From positions 1,550,001-1,614,000 of the forward strand of contig OZ199839.1 in assembly GCA_964304625.1 (NCBI GenBank): a DNA stretch of 64,000 nucleotides, written 5' to 3'. This document shows positions 35,191-50,934 of the stretch, piece by piece. Source of the DNA: Kudoa neothunni (Eukaryota > Cnidaria). The translations under genes were made by a program, and so were the position numbers. Each line of letters opens with the position of its first letter. Position 1 is the first letter of the stretch. Below the pieces are notes generated by a model that saw only the letters and a program-made list of their open reading frames with translations, was not told the DNA's origin and ran no database searches.

Positions 35191-36035
35191 ATGCGAAAAA
35201 TGTACATCTTCCAACGATTTTTGGGGTGCAGTACATCCCACTCTTTTTTACCATATTCATTTACAAAATAATTATAGATAAATTGGTAAAATTACAATGA
35301 TTTCCATCGGTTATTTTTGTAACAAAACAGCAATAGTTATACAAAATAATCTCGTTTAATCTAATAGATGAGATATTGATAACCTCGGACTCTTTCGCAC
35401 ATAAAAAATAAAATCAAATGATACAATAAATATTGTTTTCTCAATAAGATCAACTTTTATAATTACAATGGCTTCTCTAGCAGTTACAGAATTAATTGAC
35501 GAATGTTTCTTATTATATGTTTATCCCAATAAATTGGAATATTTTATTATTTCACGACAAATATTTTTACCGAAGAAAATGAAAAAATAATCAGAAATAA
35601 ATTTAACCCTTTGATAACAGTAAGTCGCTTGTACCGGGCGACCATTCATAATATTTTCATTCGAAGTTATTGTGTAGAGGGCTTATTTGGATTCCACACA
35701 ATGCGATTCTTATTATTCAAGGATCCGTCAATGATATGGGATCAGTAAAATTCATCTTATTTTTCAGAAAATTATAAAATAACCATCTAATTCCTTGCTG
35801 GATGATTGGTTTCCACTATTGTAGGCTTTCAGTGCTGTTCGTCATTGTTAATGGGGAGCATACGCGAACTAAATTTGCGAACTTCGGACATCAAATTAAG
35901 AAAAATCCAAACGATACAATTCCTCTAAACTTTTTAAACCAGAACACATGTAATAAGGCTTTTAATAAATGAAAGAAAAACCCTGGGATGTATTACACCC
36001 CAAAAATCTTTGGAAGGTTATATTTTTTTAGTGTA
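35190..36035. repeat. inverted-repeat element (about 0.85 kb)
   Basis: Two arms in opposite orientation, about 35205-35270 and 35955-36030, share CTTCCAA(C/A)GATTTTTGGGG and TACATCCCA on complementary strands, about 75 percent identical over some 65 bp. The interior has no coding frame. It contains TTAACCCTTTGATAACAG at 35603 and a near palindrome GTCGCTTGTACCGGGCGAC, which resemble a piggyBac-type end. Most likely a degraded MITE or fold-back element, possibly with a second insertion inside. No target duplication is clear. Confidence 0.5.
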
Positions 36036-37800
36036 CTTATAAATATATTTTTTCCAAAAATTAAAAAAATTAATTTTCACATTATTTTACAATAGTAGCT
36101 CGCGTTTGCGCGTGTGCAAATAACAAGAAAAAAGTTAATATTAGTTCAAATATTGTTTTGGGTTTAATTACCCCAAAACCGTTAGGGTTGGAGGGGTAAG
36201 GAAAATAATTTTAAGTGACTATTTTAATTAACAACATTATTCTGTTATACTCATTATTAATTACAGTAAACCACAAGTTATTTGAAGTAACATTTTACTG
36301 AAATCGTAATTCGAAATGCTAATTAATTTCAATGTTGCGTGATAGCTGACGGTTGGTGGCGGATTAGAGAAATTAAACACAATATTTTAATCCTTCCTTG
36401 CTACATAAAATTCCCCAAATTAAATATCTTTATTATCGTTACATCTAATTGAACTATTATAATAATTAATTTGTCAATCCTCCCTTATCCAACTCACAGG
36501 TTTGATGTTAAACAATTATTTTTTTTATTTTTTAATTAAGTTTTAAGTAAAATAAAGCCTATATTTGTGCAATAGTCGTTTTCTACGATAGTGAATTCAT
36601 GAAATAAAATAATTTACCACAATAGTTCATTTACAAATTCGTTTATGAAAATAAACATAAGCTGTACAAATATAACGTTTTAAAAGCATAATCTTTAAAT
36701 TTGTAACGAATTAATTCTTTTAAATAATTTTAATTGTTTTCCAGATTTTTTATAAATTGATTAAAAAATATTTTAATGTAAATTAATTATAAATAACTCT
36801 TAAATAAAAAATAATAGGTTAAATAATTTTTTAGTTATATCATTTAAATTGGAATAAAAATTTATAAACTAAATAAAATTTTTCTCTTTACAAAAATAAA
36901 GTTGTATTTGTAGAATTAAAATTTTATTATAGGATAATGTGACACATTGAAAACTCGAAAATGCATGCTCGGTTATTCCATGTTAATACGAAAAAAAGAA
37001 ATTACTATGGTACATAAATTTTTAAAATGATATTAATTTTCGAAATTTCATACTTTTTTGAAAAAATATTTACATAAAATTTGTTATTTTAACATATCTT
37101 ATAAAAGCAATTATTTTTTACCAATTTCATATTTTATTGTACAAGTTTAAATACCGATAAAATGCTATTATTAATTTCCATAAAAAATTGCTGATTTATT
37201 TAATCATTTCTACACATCTTTCAGAATTATAATAGGATGGCACATGTTTCCGTATATCCTCGTCGAATCATGTAACGATTAGTACCCACTATAAACTTCT
37301 CCAATTACTAATTCTACAACCCTATATATATATATATATTATTTAAAATAATATTGATTAATAATATTAATTACGTTGTAACAGTTGACTTCTAAAGTTG
37401 TTTCAATTTTCCGCGATAAGTCGTGAAACTATTCCATCGCGGATACAGAGGGTTACTCTATATTTAATTAATTCTAGTTCAAAAAATCGTAGCAACGGAT
37501 CAGAACTAATTTAATATAATAAAAGTAAATCAAACTAAATATTATTGTTCGTTAGAATAACCATTTAACCTATCAAAATAGAACGCTCATTAGTGTTTTA
37601 GTTCGAAATCGTTTACAGCATAAAAAATCTTAACATACAAAATCTGCCACGAGACCAGGACTAATTTTGTTTTGCATCAAATATTAAATTGCTGATAATA
37701 ACCAATTATTTCACAGTTAAATTTTAAACACGAAACGCCAAGAAAATTTTGATATTAGGAAAAGAATGTCCGATAAAATCCATTGGAGTGGGTTTTACAT
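36036..37800. other. gene-poor AT-rich stretch
   Basis: No open frame, repeat family or RNA gene recognised. A short TA microsatellite lies at about 37325-37340. Confidence 0.4.
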
Positions 37801-38292
37801 TTTTTTGTTTACAAGGTCAAATCCCTATCGCAAACTTGTTAGGTTGTGAAGTTGGGGCTGGTCAGACCTTCTCCATTTACGCTTTAGACATCGCTGCGTC
37901 ATATTAATGCGACTTACGTTTATGAGGTAGTGTGGGATTTTAACCCACTAAACATACTCATTTCGAGGCAACCACACCCAGGACTAACCCAGAATTAGTC
38001 TGCGAAAATCGTCTGAATGCGGAAGTCGGCTCTGCGGAAACCTCCTACCTTACTAGGTTGTATTCTGCTCCTATACCCGGCGTTTATGAGCGCCCAAATT
38101 CTACCCTTCGGCCAGGCTCCCCTTCCATCTGCAAGCAAGGTCACGATAAATCGTAGATCCTTGCGATTACTACAGCCTTCCTACTTCATTTCGTATTAGG
38201 AGTACAGGAACGCCCGGACTAGATTTCGAATCAGCAACCTCATGGTACGCGATCTCGACCCAACATCATTATGCCACATTTTCCAGGTTAAA
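37801..38292 (-). mobile_element. tRNA-derived SINE, copy 2
   Basis: About 490 bp, same family and orientation as the copy at 1361-1850. The head near 38280-38215 carries GTGGCATAATGATG (A box) and GATTCGAAATC (B box, the better preserved of the two copies). A clear target duplication GGGTTTTACA flanks it at 37790 and 38293. The A-rich tail appears as a T-run at 37801. The clean duplication suggests a more recent insertion than copy 1. Confidence 0.8.
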
Positions 38293-38705
38293 GGGTTTTA
38301 CACATTTCGAAATATTCACAAGGGGATTATGGAAATTCGGTTACTCATAAAATAAATACAGCATATACCGACCATAATAATGAAATTAAATTAAATTGAA
38401 TCAATATTATATAATTCTTAATGCTTTCATTTTACATATATGCTATTCTCGAATAATCCCACGGAAATGCCATGCAAAAATTCCACTAAAATGCTTTGCG
38501 ATAAACGCGCGCACAATGTTTACTCGGCATATATAAATATAGCTAAATTTTATTTTAACCCTAACTAACACATGAATTCTCTGATATATATTATTTTTAA
38601 TTTATTCAATCGGCGTTTCGAATAGAATGAACTATTCCATGCCTAATGAAAACAAGCTTCCAAACAATTTTGGACTACCTCGCATGCGTGGCTTATTATT
38701 TAAAT
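38293..38705. promoter_or_regulatory. upstream region of DLD
   Basis: AT-rich DNA between the SINE and the DLD start. Short CpG-bearing words (GATAAACGCGCGCACAATG at 38501) may mark promoter or 5' UTR. Nothing else seen. Confidence 0.3.
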
Positions 38706-40876
<2,171 letters not shown>

Positions 40877-42589
40877 CCTTGTTCAATTAATCAATTCGTT
40901 ATTCAATCAATTTACTAATTCACTTTTAAATAAGTCATATTTTATTGTTGATTATTTTTAAGGTGTTGAATTCTATAAATTTTGTTCCATCATAATTTTA
41001 TATGCCCCAGCTAGATTGGTTTAATACCCTATTTTATTCAATAATGAGCCATTATCTTTCTAATTATTTTCGGATGTAAAATATCTCGTGAGCGTTTTTA
41101 TTCTGCCTTTTAATACACTCAAAATTCTAATTATATTGTTTAATTTGTTAGAATTTTAATTGGTGTTGTTTTGAGTTAACTAAAAATTTTTTTAGAAAAA
41201 ATTAAAGTGAATCATTTCTTGTTCCATTTAATTAAGCAACAGTGGAAATATTCTCTGTCATCCAAGCATCATATTTCCCTCTTGATCCAAACACAACTTT
41301 TTAATTGATCTATGAGAGTGAGTTAATCTTCTTTCCTAACAAAGAGCGAGTAAATGAAATAATTATCCGTTTTTTTATTGTTTACGTGCATTCTTATTTA
41401 TGACATTAGCAAATATATATCCTCTCTTTAAGCAAGATATAAAGCATCCAGAAAACGTTATTATTTTTTTTGTTGGCAACGCAACTCAGTTTTATCCCTT
41501 TGGAAAATATCTTTATGGGCACAACTTTTACGTATTTCAGTTAAGTTAGTTTTACACTCTTCGATATCAATATTTTTTACAGCTTTAGGTTCATTACAAA
41601 TGTATTAAATGAAAATTTTAAGCTTTTTATAAAGTCATAAAATGAATCAGTAGATATTGAGGTTGCTTTTGAGTCAACTTCCATCATCAGGGAATTCATT
41701 AGCTTTGTTGATAAGAACCTCATGGAAAAATTCTACATTCTGTGCTCTCATCAGTTCAGTACACTTCTTCACTTGTTGATCAATATCCGCGTTTTATCCC
41801 TTTTGAGATTTTTGCATAATTTTTTAAATCGAACTATCATTTTAATTTTTAATGAACTGATCCTTATTTTTTAGGGTAGTTTTCAAGATAGATCTTGTTT
41901 AACATCAAAGATATTGATCTTTTCCTATTTAATGTTTGGTTTATTCGATACTTTTGAATAATATTGAATAATTTCAATATTTTAGATAGAGTTATGATTT
42001 TTTAAACAATTGTCGACGCAGGGGACTCATAACTTACCAGCTGTGTAAAAAAGTCGTTTCGTGCAACACGTATAATTCATAAAATTATTAACAATCTGAG
42101 TTATCAAAGGTAAAATTCGACTTAATATTTTATCATGTAATATAGTTTATAGAGGAGAAATTGAATTTTTTGAGTACCATCGGTAATCGGTTTTACGCGC
42201 TTTTTGTGAAATTATTTAATTAAAATTCTAACTGTTTGAATGTTTACAAAAATAAAAATATTCAACTTAACGATAAATTAGGTTCAAATAATTGACTGTA
42301 AATGATGTAAAATATATATTCAAATCACGTGACATGCCGATTTTGCACACTTTTCATGGTTCGAAAGGGATTGAGCCAAATCGATTGCCTACCGTATTTA
42401 TTAATTAATACTAAGTTGCAATATTACGTATGACCCGTATGTTGTTTTACTACAAAATCTATTATTTTTAGATTACATCCATATATGGCATTCACATTAG
42501 CGTTAAATATCTATTCTGATATATACAAATTATTACTATAGAAAAAATTGATAATAATATTTTGGAATTTATAAAGATTCGGGAATATG
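40877..42589. other. gene-poor stretch after DLD
   Basis: AT-rich. It includes the DLD 3' flank. I see no coding frame, repeat end or RNA gene that I can support. Confidence 0.4.
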
Positions 42590-42870
42590 TACCTACGAAA
42601 TAGAGAATAATAAATAAGGCAGGGGCTATTGGCACGGTAAAATTAAATCCTAAACGGCATGTACGCTTGTGCATGAAGAATTTTTAATAGCAGTAACTTC
42701 TACTTACAAGTTGTTTATAGATTTAGTTTTTAAGGATCTGCTATATTTAATTATTCTGAACCGATGCTTCGCTCTTAGGGCTCAGAGATAATAAAGTATA
42801 GTCAAAATTAGTGTCACGTGAATATTATTTACGAACGCGCCTCTTTCTACAAGAATGGTGCACGCCCGAC
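42590..42870 (+). repeat. unclassified interspersed repeat B, copy 2
   Basis: Aligns with 7660-7950 in the INO80 intron, in the same orientation. Shared blocks include a (G/C)CACGGT stretch, TACAAG(C/T)TGTTTA, ATCTGCT(A/G)TATTTAATTATT and a closing ATTATTTAC. No coding capacity. Confidence 0.55.
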
Positions 42871-44651
42871 GATTATAAGTTTAATTTTATCTCCATTAGT
42901 TTTTCCTGTTATTAAGCAAATAACTAAGTTTTAATCAATCGTAATATCTTTTTATATTTTATTTTATTGCAAAAATAATGTATACGATCAATTCTATCTT
43001 TTAAAGACAAATGATACAATTTAGAAAGAATTTAATACTATATGAGATTTTTAAATAAGCTATTGATTATGAATAACTTTTTACTTTATTATAAAAATTC
43101 ATTTGTGTCAAAAAACATTTTGGGACGAGATTTCATTATTAAGGAAAACAAGTTAGCGATGAGTCCTGACAACATGAGTGATGATGTAATAATGAGCACA
43201 TTTTTATTTTTTCTCCTTACAACAAAAATTATTTGTTGAGATTTGTAACTCTGATAATATCATATCATTGGCATGAAATTTCAACTTTTTTGTTCATTCT
43301 AAATCTATCCATGTCATGGTTATCAAAAGTGTGGACGCAATGTTTTGCGACCATTCTATATTTTACATCAACTACCGCGTAACCACCTACTAAAATTGGT
43401 AAAACTATCTGAGGCCAGTATAGAACATTCATGATCCTCATATTGCTTATAACTTATAAGCAATAATTCAACCGACTCACAACATAATTTGGCATCTGAA
43501 TATGGCGCAAATAATAATGAACGACGATGTATCAACTAACCTGAACGTGTACATCGAAGAAGATTGTAAATCGAGCTGTAATGAATCCATTCAAACTCAT
43601 AATGAAACTAAAACGTATGAAAATAATAATTATGAAAAAAAGTGATGACCGATAGATTACTGCGTACATTAACTAATTTAGCGGAAGTGATTGTAGAAAA
43701 TTATTTAGTGAGTTCAACTCCTCTTCACAGCAGTATGAATAAACTTATACCTATTAGTATGGAAATTCCGCTATTAACAATTATTCCAAACTTAGTTTTA
43801 TTATGAAAGAAGTAAAACTGTAGATAGGCCCGAGGCAATGAATAATTCTTTTAAATTTGATAAATAACGTTGTTATATGACTGTGGTTGAAAAAAATTTA
43901 ATGATTTTGTTTGTAAAATTATTGTGGGTAATTCGCGTTATAACATACAAAAACTAAAATTAATCTTGCAATCCTGGCGCAATCACCATTGCTGTGGAAA
44001 GAGACACTATCATTATTTATCGTGCTAATAGTCACTTTCAATTAATATTTACTTTTGAGGTATATAAATCGCTCTTTTAAAGATTATAAATATATCAAGT
44101 TTATATTTGATAACACTTTCATAATATTCTAACTAACAGAATATTATGAAGTTTCCTTTAGGTCTACAAATGAAACTACTCGATGTGGTGTAATTTGCAT
44201 TAAATTTTCAATATAGAAACTACTTCTAAAGTCGTTTAATTTTTAATTTCAAAATAAGAACAAACAAAAGACCGAAAAATGCAATATAAATGATAATTAG
44301 AACTGGATTGATATAAAAACTTTATTTTGAGACCTCTATAAAATTTTACATCATAAAATGCCAAATAATTCAGAATATAAAGTATCGGGCGTAATCGCAT
44401 AAGAAAAGTACATCTGTATAAAAGAAAATATCAAACGAAAAAATTTATTTTGTTATAACAGCATGAGAAAATACGAAAATAATGAAGGTATCACGTGATT
44501 TACATTACATAACTTTGAGAACAGGAAGCAGCCAGCGATCATCAGTACCATAGTAAAACGACAAATATGCATTTGAGAGAAATTGGTAACAAACATTTAA
44601 ACTAAAATTACATCAAAAGAAAATCTCAAACATTAAAAACTCACCCTCAAC
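42871..44651. other. gene-poor stretch with weak open frames
   Basis: Mostly AT-rich. Two short plus-strand frames are slightly suggestive: 43042-43239 (LAMSPDNMSDDVIMSTFLFF) and a frame from about 43503 (MAQIIMNDDVSTNLNVYIEE) that is soon stopped, followed by a third frame starting MTDRLLRTLTNLAEVIVEN. They may be remains of one decayed gene or chance. The right end holds the 3' UTR of the minus-strand PP6 subunit gene. Confidence 0.3.
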
Positions 44652-47600
44652 CTAACCCTGTCCATCACTATTTTTATCGTAGAAATCCTGTGGCGATTCA
44701 TCTGGTTGAGATTCGGATGTTTTGCCTGGAGTGACACTAAAGACGTTAGACTCATCATCATCATAAATTTCTTCGCTGTTGTAGGATCTAAACGGAATTT
44801 TGTAAGTTTCATCATCGAACAATTTTAATTCCAATGGAAAATGGCAACAAAATGTACAAAGAAAGTTTAAGAGGGGATGATGTTCCTTTACGATCTGTTA
44901 TTTGATCATCGTGTTCAACATTTTCACTACCAAACGAGGAGAGTGTTGTTGTTGGATGGTCGACACTGGGATTATTTTGGAAAATATTATCAGGCAAACT
45001 GGCAAACTCTTGAGGCTGACTTGGTGTATTTTTATTGGCTACAACTGACGCAATTTTATCAACATTAACATCTATATCGGAGAACTCAGAAACTTCGGAA
45101 AGTGATGTTAACGAATAAAACACGTCACTATCGCTGAAACAGGAGAGACTTTTGGATGGGGGATGTTGATAATTTAGGTTTAACATTTTTAGATCAGAAG
45201 CTTTACCGCCGAATACACTATCAGAAATTTGCTGCATATCGTCAGCTGCAGAAATATGATCAACATCTATCAGTGTGGAAGTCGGAGATGAGGAAAAATC
45301 TGTAGACATTGAATTAGAGGATAGATTCGGTGAGTGATTATTGGATGGGTACAGATTGGAGCCAGGATTACATTGGAGTCTTGTTGATACACGATCGTTT
45401 ATCACCGATTCTATATACTTGTTGTTCTTCTCCCCAAATTCGAATGAGTTATCGTATGGATCTTTCAATAGGCTAAATAAATTACTATATAAAACGTTGT
45501 TAAATATCACAATGTTATATTTAGAATATTAGATAGATGATCAAGAAAAACTCCAAGAACCCATGATTAAAAATTCATTTTTATTCGATTTTCAAATAGT
45601 TTATATTGTTCAAAAATAAAATAAATTTTAAATTAATTCTAGAACATACAAATTATATATATCTACATAATGAAGATAATAACCGTAAAAAATTTTTTAA
45701 TTTTTTTGATGATTAAAATCCTTAATCTTTCGTAATTTTGTATATGAAGTTAATTCTTGTATATAATCAATATTTAAATATATTTTTTAAAAACATTCTC
45801 TAACATAAGGATTATATAGTTTAAAATATTTTTATCATCCATACGTAAAAATTAATGAGAGGAAACATTGAAATTTAAAAGTGCGAAGTAATTTTTATTT
45901 TATAAATTTCTATATCAACCTAATAAAAAAATATATTTATATATATATTAAAAGGACGTGATCATGTGTGAAGAGAATAGGAATTTGTAATTTAAAAAGA
46001 TGCAGTCTATAATAATAAGTAATATAATTTTAATATTATAATTAATGAAAGACAGATAAATATTCCAAACAAAGTTTAAAAATAGTTCGCAATGTTCAAA
46101 CCTCGATAATTACAACATGATAACATCAAATGTTTCAGCTTGAGTTGACTAAAAAAATCTAAAATAATAATATCAAGGCATTAATTTAATGAATTTTAAA
46201 TCATATAAGAGACCACATCTTTATTAAAACATAGTTTTTAGACTAATTTTATGATTATATTTATCTATCATCAAAAATCCAATCTCATTGCCATATTTCT
46301 GTTATTATTGATTTACTATTAATTCAATATCTTAAGTATAACTGTCAAATCTCGGTAATATGTAGTATATTCCAAGAACAGAATTAGTAATTCATCTAAG
46401 TATCAAGCAATACGCAAACGCATTAAGCAGACAACTCAGCGCTTCCCAAATGAGAATGCCAGATTGATCACTGATTGGATTAATTTTTGAAAAACTTTTT
46501 AAGTAAATTATAGATTTCCAATATTTCAATCTTAAAAAAATGAATATACTATCATTTTTCAGAGTTTGACCAGTTTTTATTTTTAATATAATGTGGAAAT
46601 AATTTACGAAATAAATTATATTCTAAAGATTAATGAAGATATTTTTGAATAACTCAACTAACAGAGAAATGGAACTAATTATTAATACGTTTACAATATT
46701 AAAATTCGATCACAACGATAAAACAAAAATCATCATAACTTAATTATTTGACCTAGTTCTATATTACACGTACGATTAATTAACCTCCAAATTTTTAAAA
46801 TATGCGTCTTATCGCATATAGAAAAAGTGCAGATCCAGTTTTATCACCAAAACAGAGTTCGAGTCCGACATGAATATGGACGCGCTGGATCAACTTGATT
46901 TATTGATTTACTCCTCATCGGCATATTAAATTGCTAAAACATGTCTAAACATTGGATAAAATCTTCCACTCTTATTGTATGTACGAATTTACTGCTTTTT
47001 CCGCGAAATAAATTTTTAAATTTAATTGGTTTACTTTTATTAAAATTACACATAATTATTTCATCATTTGAAATTAACACAGAACCTCAAATACTCTAAA
47101 ACATCATGTTTAAATTTAAATATGTGGCGCTGGTAATTACTTTGCGAGAAAATAATGCTATTTGGTCATCACTGATCTTATTTTAACATCCGTAAAATTT
47201 TAAAATAGATTATTCAAATTTCCATGTTATATGCTGTTTCTTAAAAAACATTTGAATATTTCACATGAATTTAATTACAATATGGATTGAATATGTTCAT
47301 AAAATATGATGCATAGTTATTGGCACGAACAAAAATCAATATAGTCCCTCTCTTGAGCGGCTAAAAATGTCTGATTTGGCAAAATTATTAAAAAACTCCA
47401 TTTTTAATTAATTTATAAATCAGACAATCTACTTCATTGCTTCAACATTAAGTTTTCTTGAAAGATAAAGAATCGTTCAATTTTTAGGAAATATCACATT
47501 TCAAAGTTAATATTTTAACGACAGAAATACACTAATTTAAGCATACTTAGCATTTTGATTTTTATCATCATAAAAACTTAACTTTTGTACATATCTCAAG

Positions 47601-50600
47601 TTGAATGACACTAACTTTTAATTTTATGAATAATTTAATTATCATAACAACTAATAATTTTTATATCAACAGCTGGGAATTATTGAGCAATAATTCATTT
47701 CAGTTGAAAAAATTAAATCAATATGAAATACGACATTACTTCCCAACACTAAATGATAAACATACGTTTCATTTAATGATAAATACATCTTAATAAATTC
47801 ACATTAACAAGAATTTAAACATCAAAATTGATAGCGAATTACCGAACTGACAACCAATCTCGAAGTCAAAGCACAAATGTAATAATTTAACTAATGAATC
47901 CTAGCAGTTATTTAAAAAATGATAACCTTGATTAATCAAAGACTTAAATGAGACTAATAAACAATTTATTTACATCAATTGATCATAAATTATCATTAAG
48001 TTCTTCAGATACAAAGTAGTTAAAGGTGGGCTAATGATTTATTGTCAATGTTAACGAAATGCACAATCCAAATTGGAAATTCGGAGTAAAATTATTTACG
48101 CGCAACATAAAAGTGTATTTATTAGCGTTTCAATTTCAGAAATAAAGAAAAAATCAATCACACTTACGTTTTGGCAGCGAGATAATTTATATCTTTGTTT
48201 CTATTTTCAAGGAATTCTAATTCAAATAGATAATAACAGCTCACATCTATAGTAACAAACAACAGATATACTTTTTGAAGAATTAGTGTTGGAGTTATCC
48301 AAATATGAGAGTTCAAAACCTCGAATTGGGATTTTTCCTTGAATATTAGCCACAAAATCCCCAGAATGATCATCACCGATATCACCAAGATTGGTGAACT
48401 GAACGGAAGACGAAGGTGCGGAGCTTACAGCATCAAATGAAGGTAGTTTATCGGTTGCGTTATCGAAACAAGTTTCATCTTCAGCATCATCATCTGAACT
48501 ACAAATAAAGGCATTTTTGGCGCCATTGACAAAACGACTGGGAAATTTGACATTATCAGCGCCAAACAATAACGACTGTTTAATTGATTCCATGTAGGCG
48601 GTGCCCTAAAATAAATAAAATAAAAACTAAAAGTAGTTAGGATTACTTGTTCCACTTCTAACTTGACATTGGCTTGTAATGCCATAGTATCACCATCATT
48701 GATTGAGTTGTTGTTATGGTGATTGGCGGTGCTGCCGTTATTATTGGAAAAGGATTCATTCTGATTATCATTGATGTGGGTAAAATTGGAATCGAATGAT
48801 CGGAATAAACTATCCAAATGATCTTCATGGAAGGTGTTTGCGGTGAAAACATTGGGATCGATTTCATTTTGTTTTTTGTACTGAGAGACAACAGTGTTAC
48901 AGAAGAAATCCCATTTTTGTTGCACCTCATCCGTCGTCACACTCGCACGATGTTTGGAGTTGGCCAGCTCACCTCCGAATAACGAGGGTGCAATAGCAGG
49001 GTCTGCTACGGCAGGGATTAGAGTGGATGACGGCAATTTGGAAAGACGAGAAACGAGTTGCAATAGATGTCCTCGAAAATCACATTTGACAGTGCGACAG
49101 CACGTTTCATACAAATTCAACAAGACCAACAATATTTGGATATCATTGACCAAATAGTCGTATAAACGTGCGCTGGTCCCCAATATGAAGCCGCTTCCGC
49201 TTTGTTGGTTATTGGTAGGCTTGGAGTTTGGTTCTGTATTCGTAACGGAAGAAGTGGTTGTAGTGTGTGATGAGGATCGAGAAGGATTAGCGAAGTCATA
49301 TCTCATTTTCAAATGAGCTAACACACTCTCTTTAGGAAAAGTGTTTTTTTCACAACAAGTTGGTGCATTTGTGTACAACTCGGATACAAGTATAAAAGTG
49401 GTGCAATCAAATAGTAAACTATGAAACGCGTTGTTGCGACTGAAATAAGGCAGATAACGCCATAATATTACAAATAGTTCGCTTTTGATTAATGCTCTCT
49501 CAATGTGTTCACATTGGTATATAGTTAGAACTGTTAACAAACGGACGATATTAATATTAGTTGTTCCAAAAGGGATAACAGTTCGTATGTTGGTCGCACC
49601 ATCACTAATATTACATTTGCTGTTACTATCTCCACTATTACTATTAATATTCACATTAGTGTTTGTGGTTGAAGAAGTATTAGTATTTGTTGAAGCATCT
49701 GTAGTTGTAGTTGTGGTTGAGCTTAGTTTCAAAGTGGAGTTGACTACATTCAAATTGGTCGTTACGGTGAGATGGAGATAATTGACAAATTTTTCAATGT
49801 ATCTTGACAACAACTCAAAATCGGTAACAACCACCGTCAAAATGGTATTTCTTATATAACCGAATTCATTGAACTCATCACCATAGCTATCACTGATACG
49901 AGTGGAGTCGAACAACCCCATCAACATGATACAACCATAGTTGATGGTTTTGCTGATAGTCTCCCAATTATCATGATAATTGCTATCACTACTATCGATT
50001 GTGACAGATGTGGTGGGGTTGGTGTAAGCGAACATATTCTCAAGTAGAAGTTGAAGGAGATTGTTTGATTGTGCTTGTTCCACAAGAATCATATTTTCGA
50101 TGTATTTAAAGTTGTCCAAAAAAAGAGTGGGTCGAATACGATGAATTCTTATGATTTCAACAAATAAATTACACGCGGCAGCTTTCACCCCATTCGGATT
50201 ATCGTAGGTTATCATGCTATACAGCTTTCCTATGATATTCTGTTCGTACAACAACTCAATATAGATAGCACGCACTTCGGTGGTGAGCTCGTGTGATTGC
50301 AACTTCAAAATCGAATCACATATACTAGCGTATTGGATGTGTTTCAACAAGATATCAACAACCTCAATATTGTGTGACATTATAAAATCGTACAATTTCT
50401 CAGGGTACTCCGACACAAAATACACAAATATTTTCACCATAAAATTACACATCAATATATTGATGGTGGGTTGATTGAAAGCGTCGAACAATCTCATCCA
50501 ATAATTCACATCATCCAATATAACATGATCAAACGATGCGATACCAGCAGTCAAAATCTCCGAGCATATCATAGGATATTTGTATCGATTGGATTCCTCT

Positions 50601-50934
50601 ATCGATGGATCTGGATCGGATATAGCGTAGGTGAATATTCGATCAACAACTTCATCACGAGAACAACTAACAGTCGAATTTAATACATTGTCAAATAATC
50701 GATTCAATATTACAAGTCAATTAACCGAGTATTTTTGGAATTAATTTCTTGGAGTAGATCCGGCTCATCCAAAAGTCTCTCCAACGTAGAATCACACTAA
50801 ACAAAAACCCATACAATCATAATAACTAAATTTGTTTGAAACTGCGCTAATTTAATTTGCCTGCTTGTCATAAATACCTCCTTATCGAGAATATCTTCAA
50901 TTTCCGATGAAACTATACCAAATTCCCAAAACAT
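44652..50934 (-). CDS. PPP6R: PP6 phosphatase regulatory subunit (SAPS domain)
   Basis: Seven exons (50934-50878, 50796-50714, 50666-48647, 48605-48272, 48246-48168, 45472-44858, 44787-44652) sum to exactly 1,108 codons. The N-terminus MFWEFGIVSSEIEDILDKE, then TLERLLDEPDLLQEINSKNT and NRYKYPMICSEILT, are hallmarks of SAPS proteins, the scaffold subunits that direct PP6 to substrates in cytoplasm and nucleus. The SAPS helical region fills about residues 20-520 and is interrupted by a Thr/Asn-rich insertion near residue 335 (TTTTTTDASTNTNTSSTTNT). The C-terminal half is acidic, Ser/Asn-rich and likely disordered, with EEIYDDDESNVFSVTP near the end. At 1,107 residues it is longer than vertebrate PPP6R1-3 (about 870-970). 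Exon 4 to exon 5 needs a 25-nt intron, and exon 5 to exon 6 spans 2.7 kb with matching phase and a GTAAGT donor. The start ATG matches the family's MFW start. Confidence 0.9.
45473..48167 (-). other. 2.7-kb intron of the PP6 subunit gene
   Basis: It begins GTAAGT at 48167 and ends TTATTTAG at 45473, phase 2 on both sides. The content is AT-rich with no transposon ends recognised; the 62-codon plus-strand frame at 47605 looks like chance. If the join is wrong, the 3' exons at 44652-45472 would belong to a separate gene. Confidence 0.65.

Noticed and set aside
43042-43805. Small frames as a real gene
   Set aside because: Three short frames in different phases, no recognisable domain and no convincing splice sites; noted only in the description of the stretch.
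49485-49781. 98-codon plus-strand frame with Val-rich stretch
   Set aside because: Antisense shadow of the Thr/Asn-rich insertion in the PP6 subunit.
50667-50713. Upstream continuation of the long PP6 subunit frame beyond 50666
   Set aside because: This part is a 47-nt intron; splicing it out restores the conserved order LIDF then CSRDEVVDRIF.
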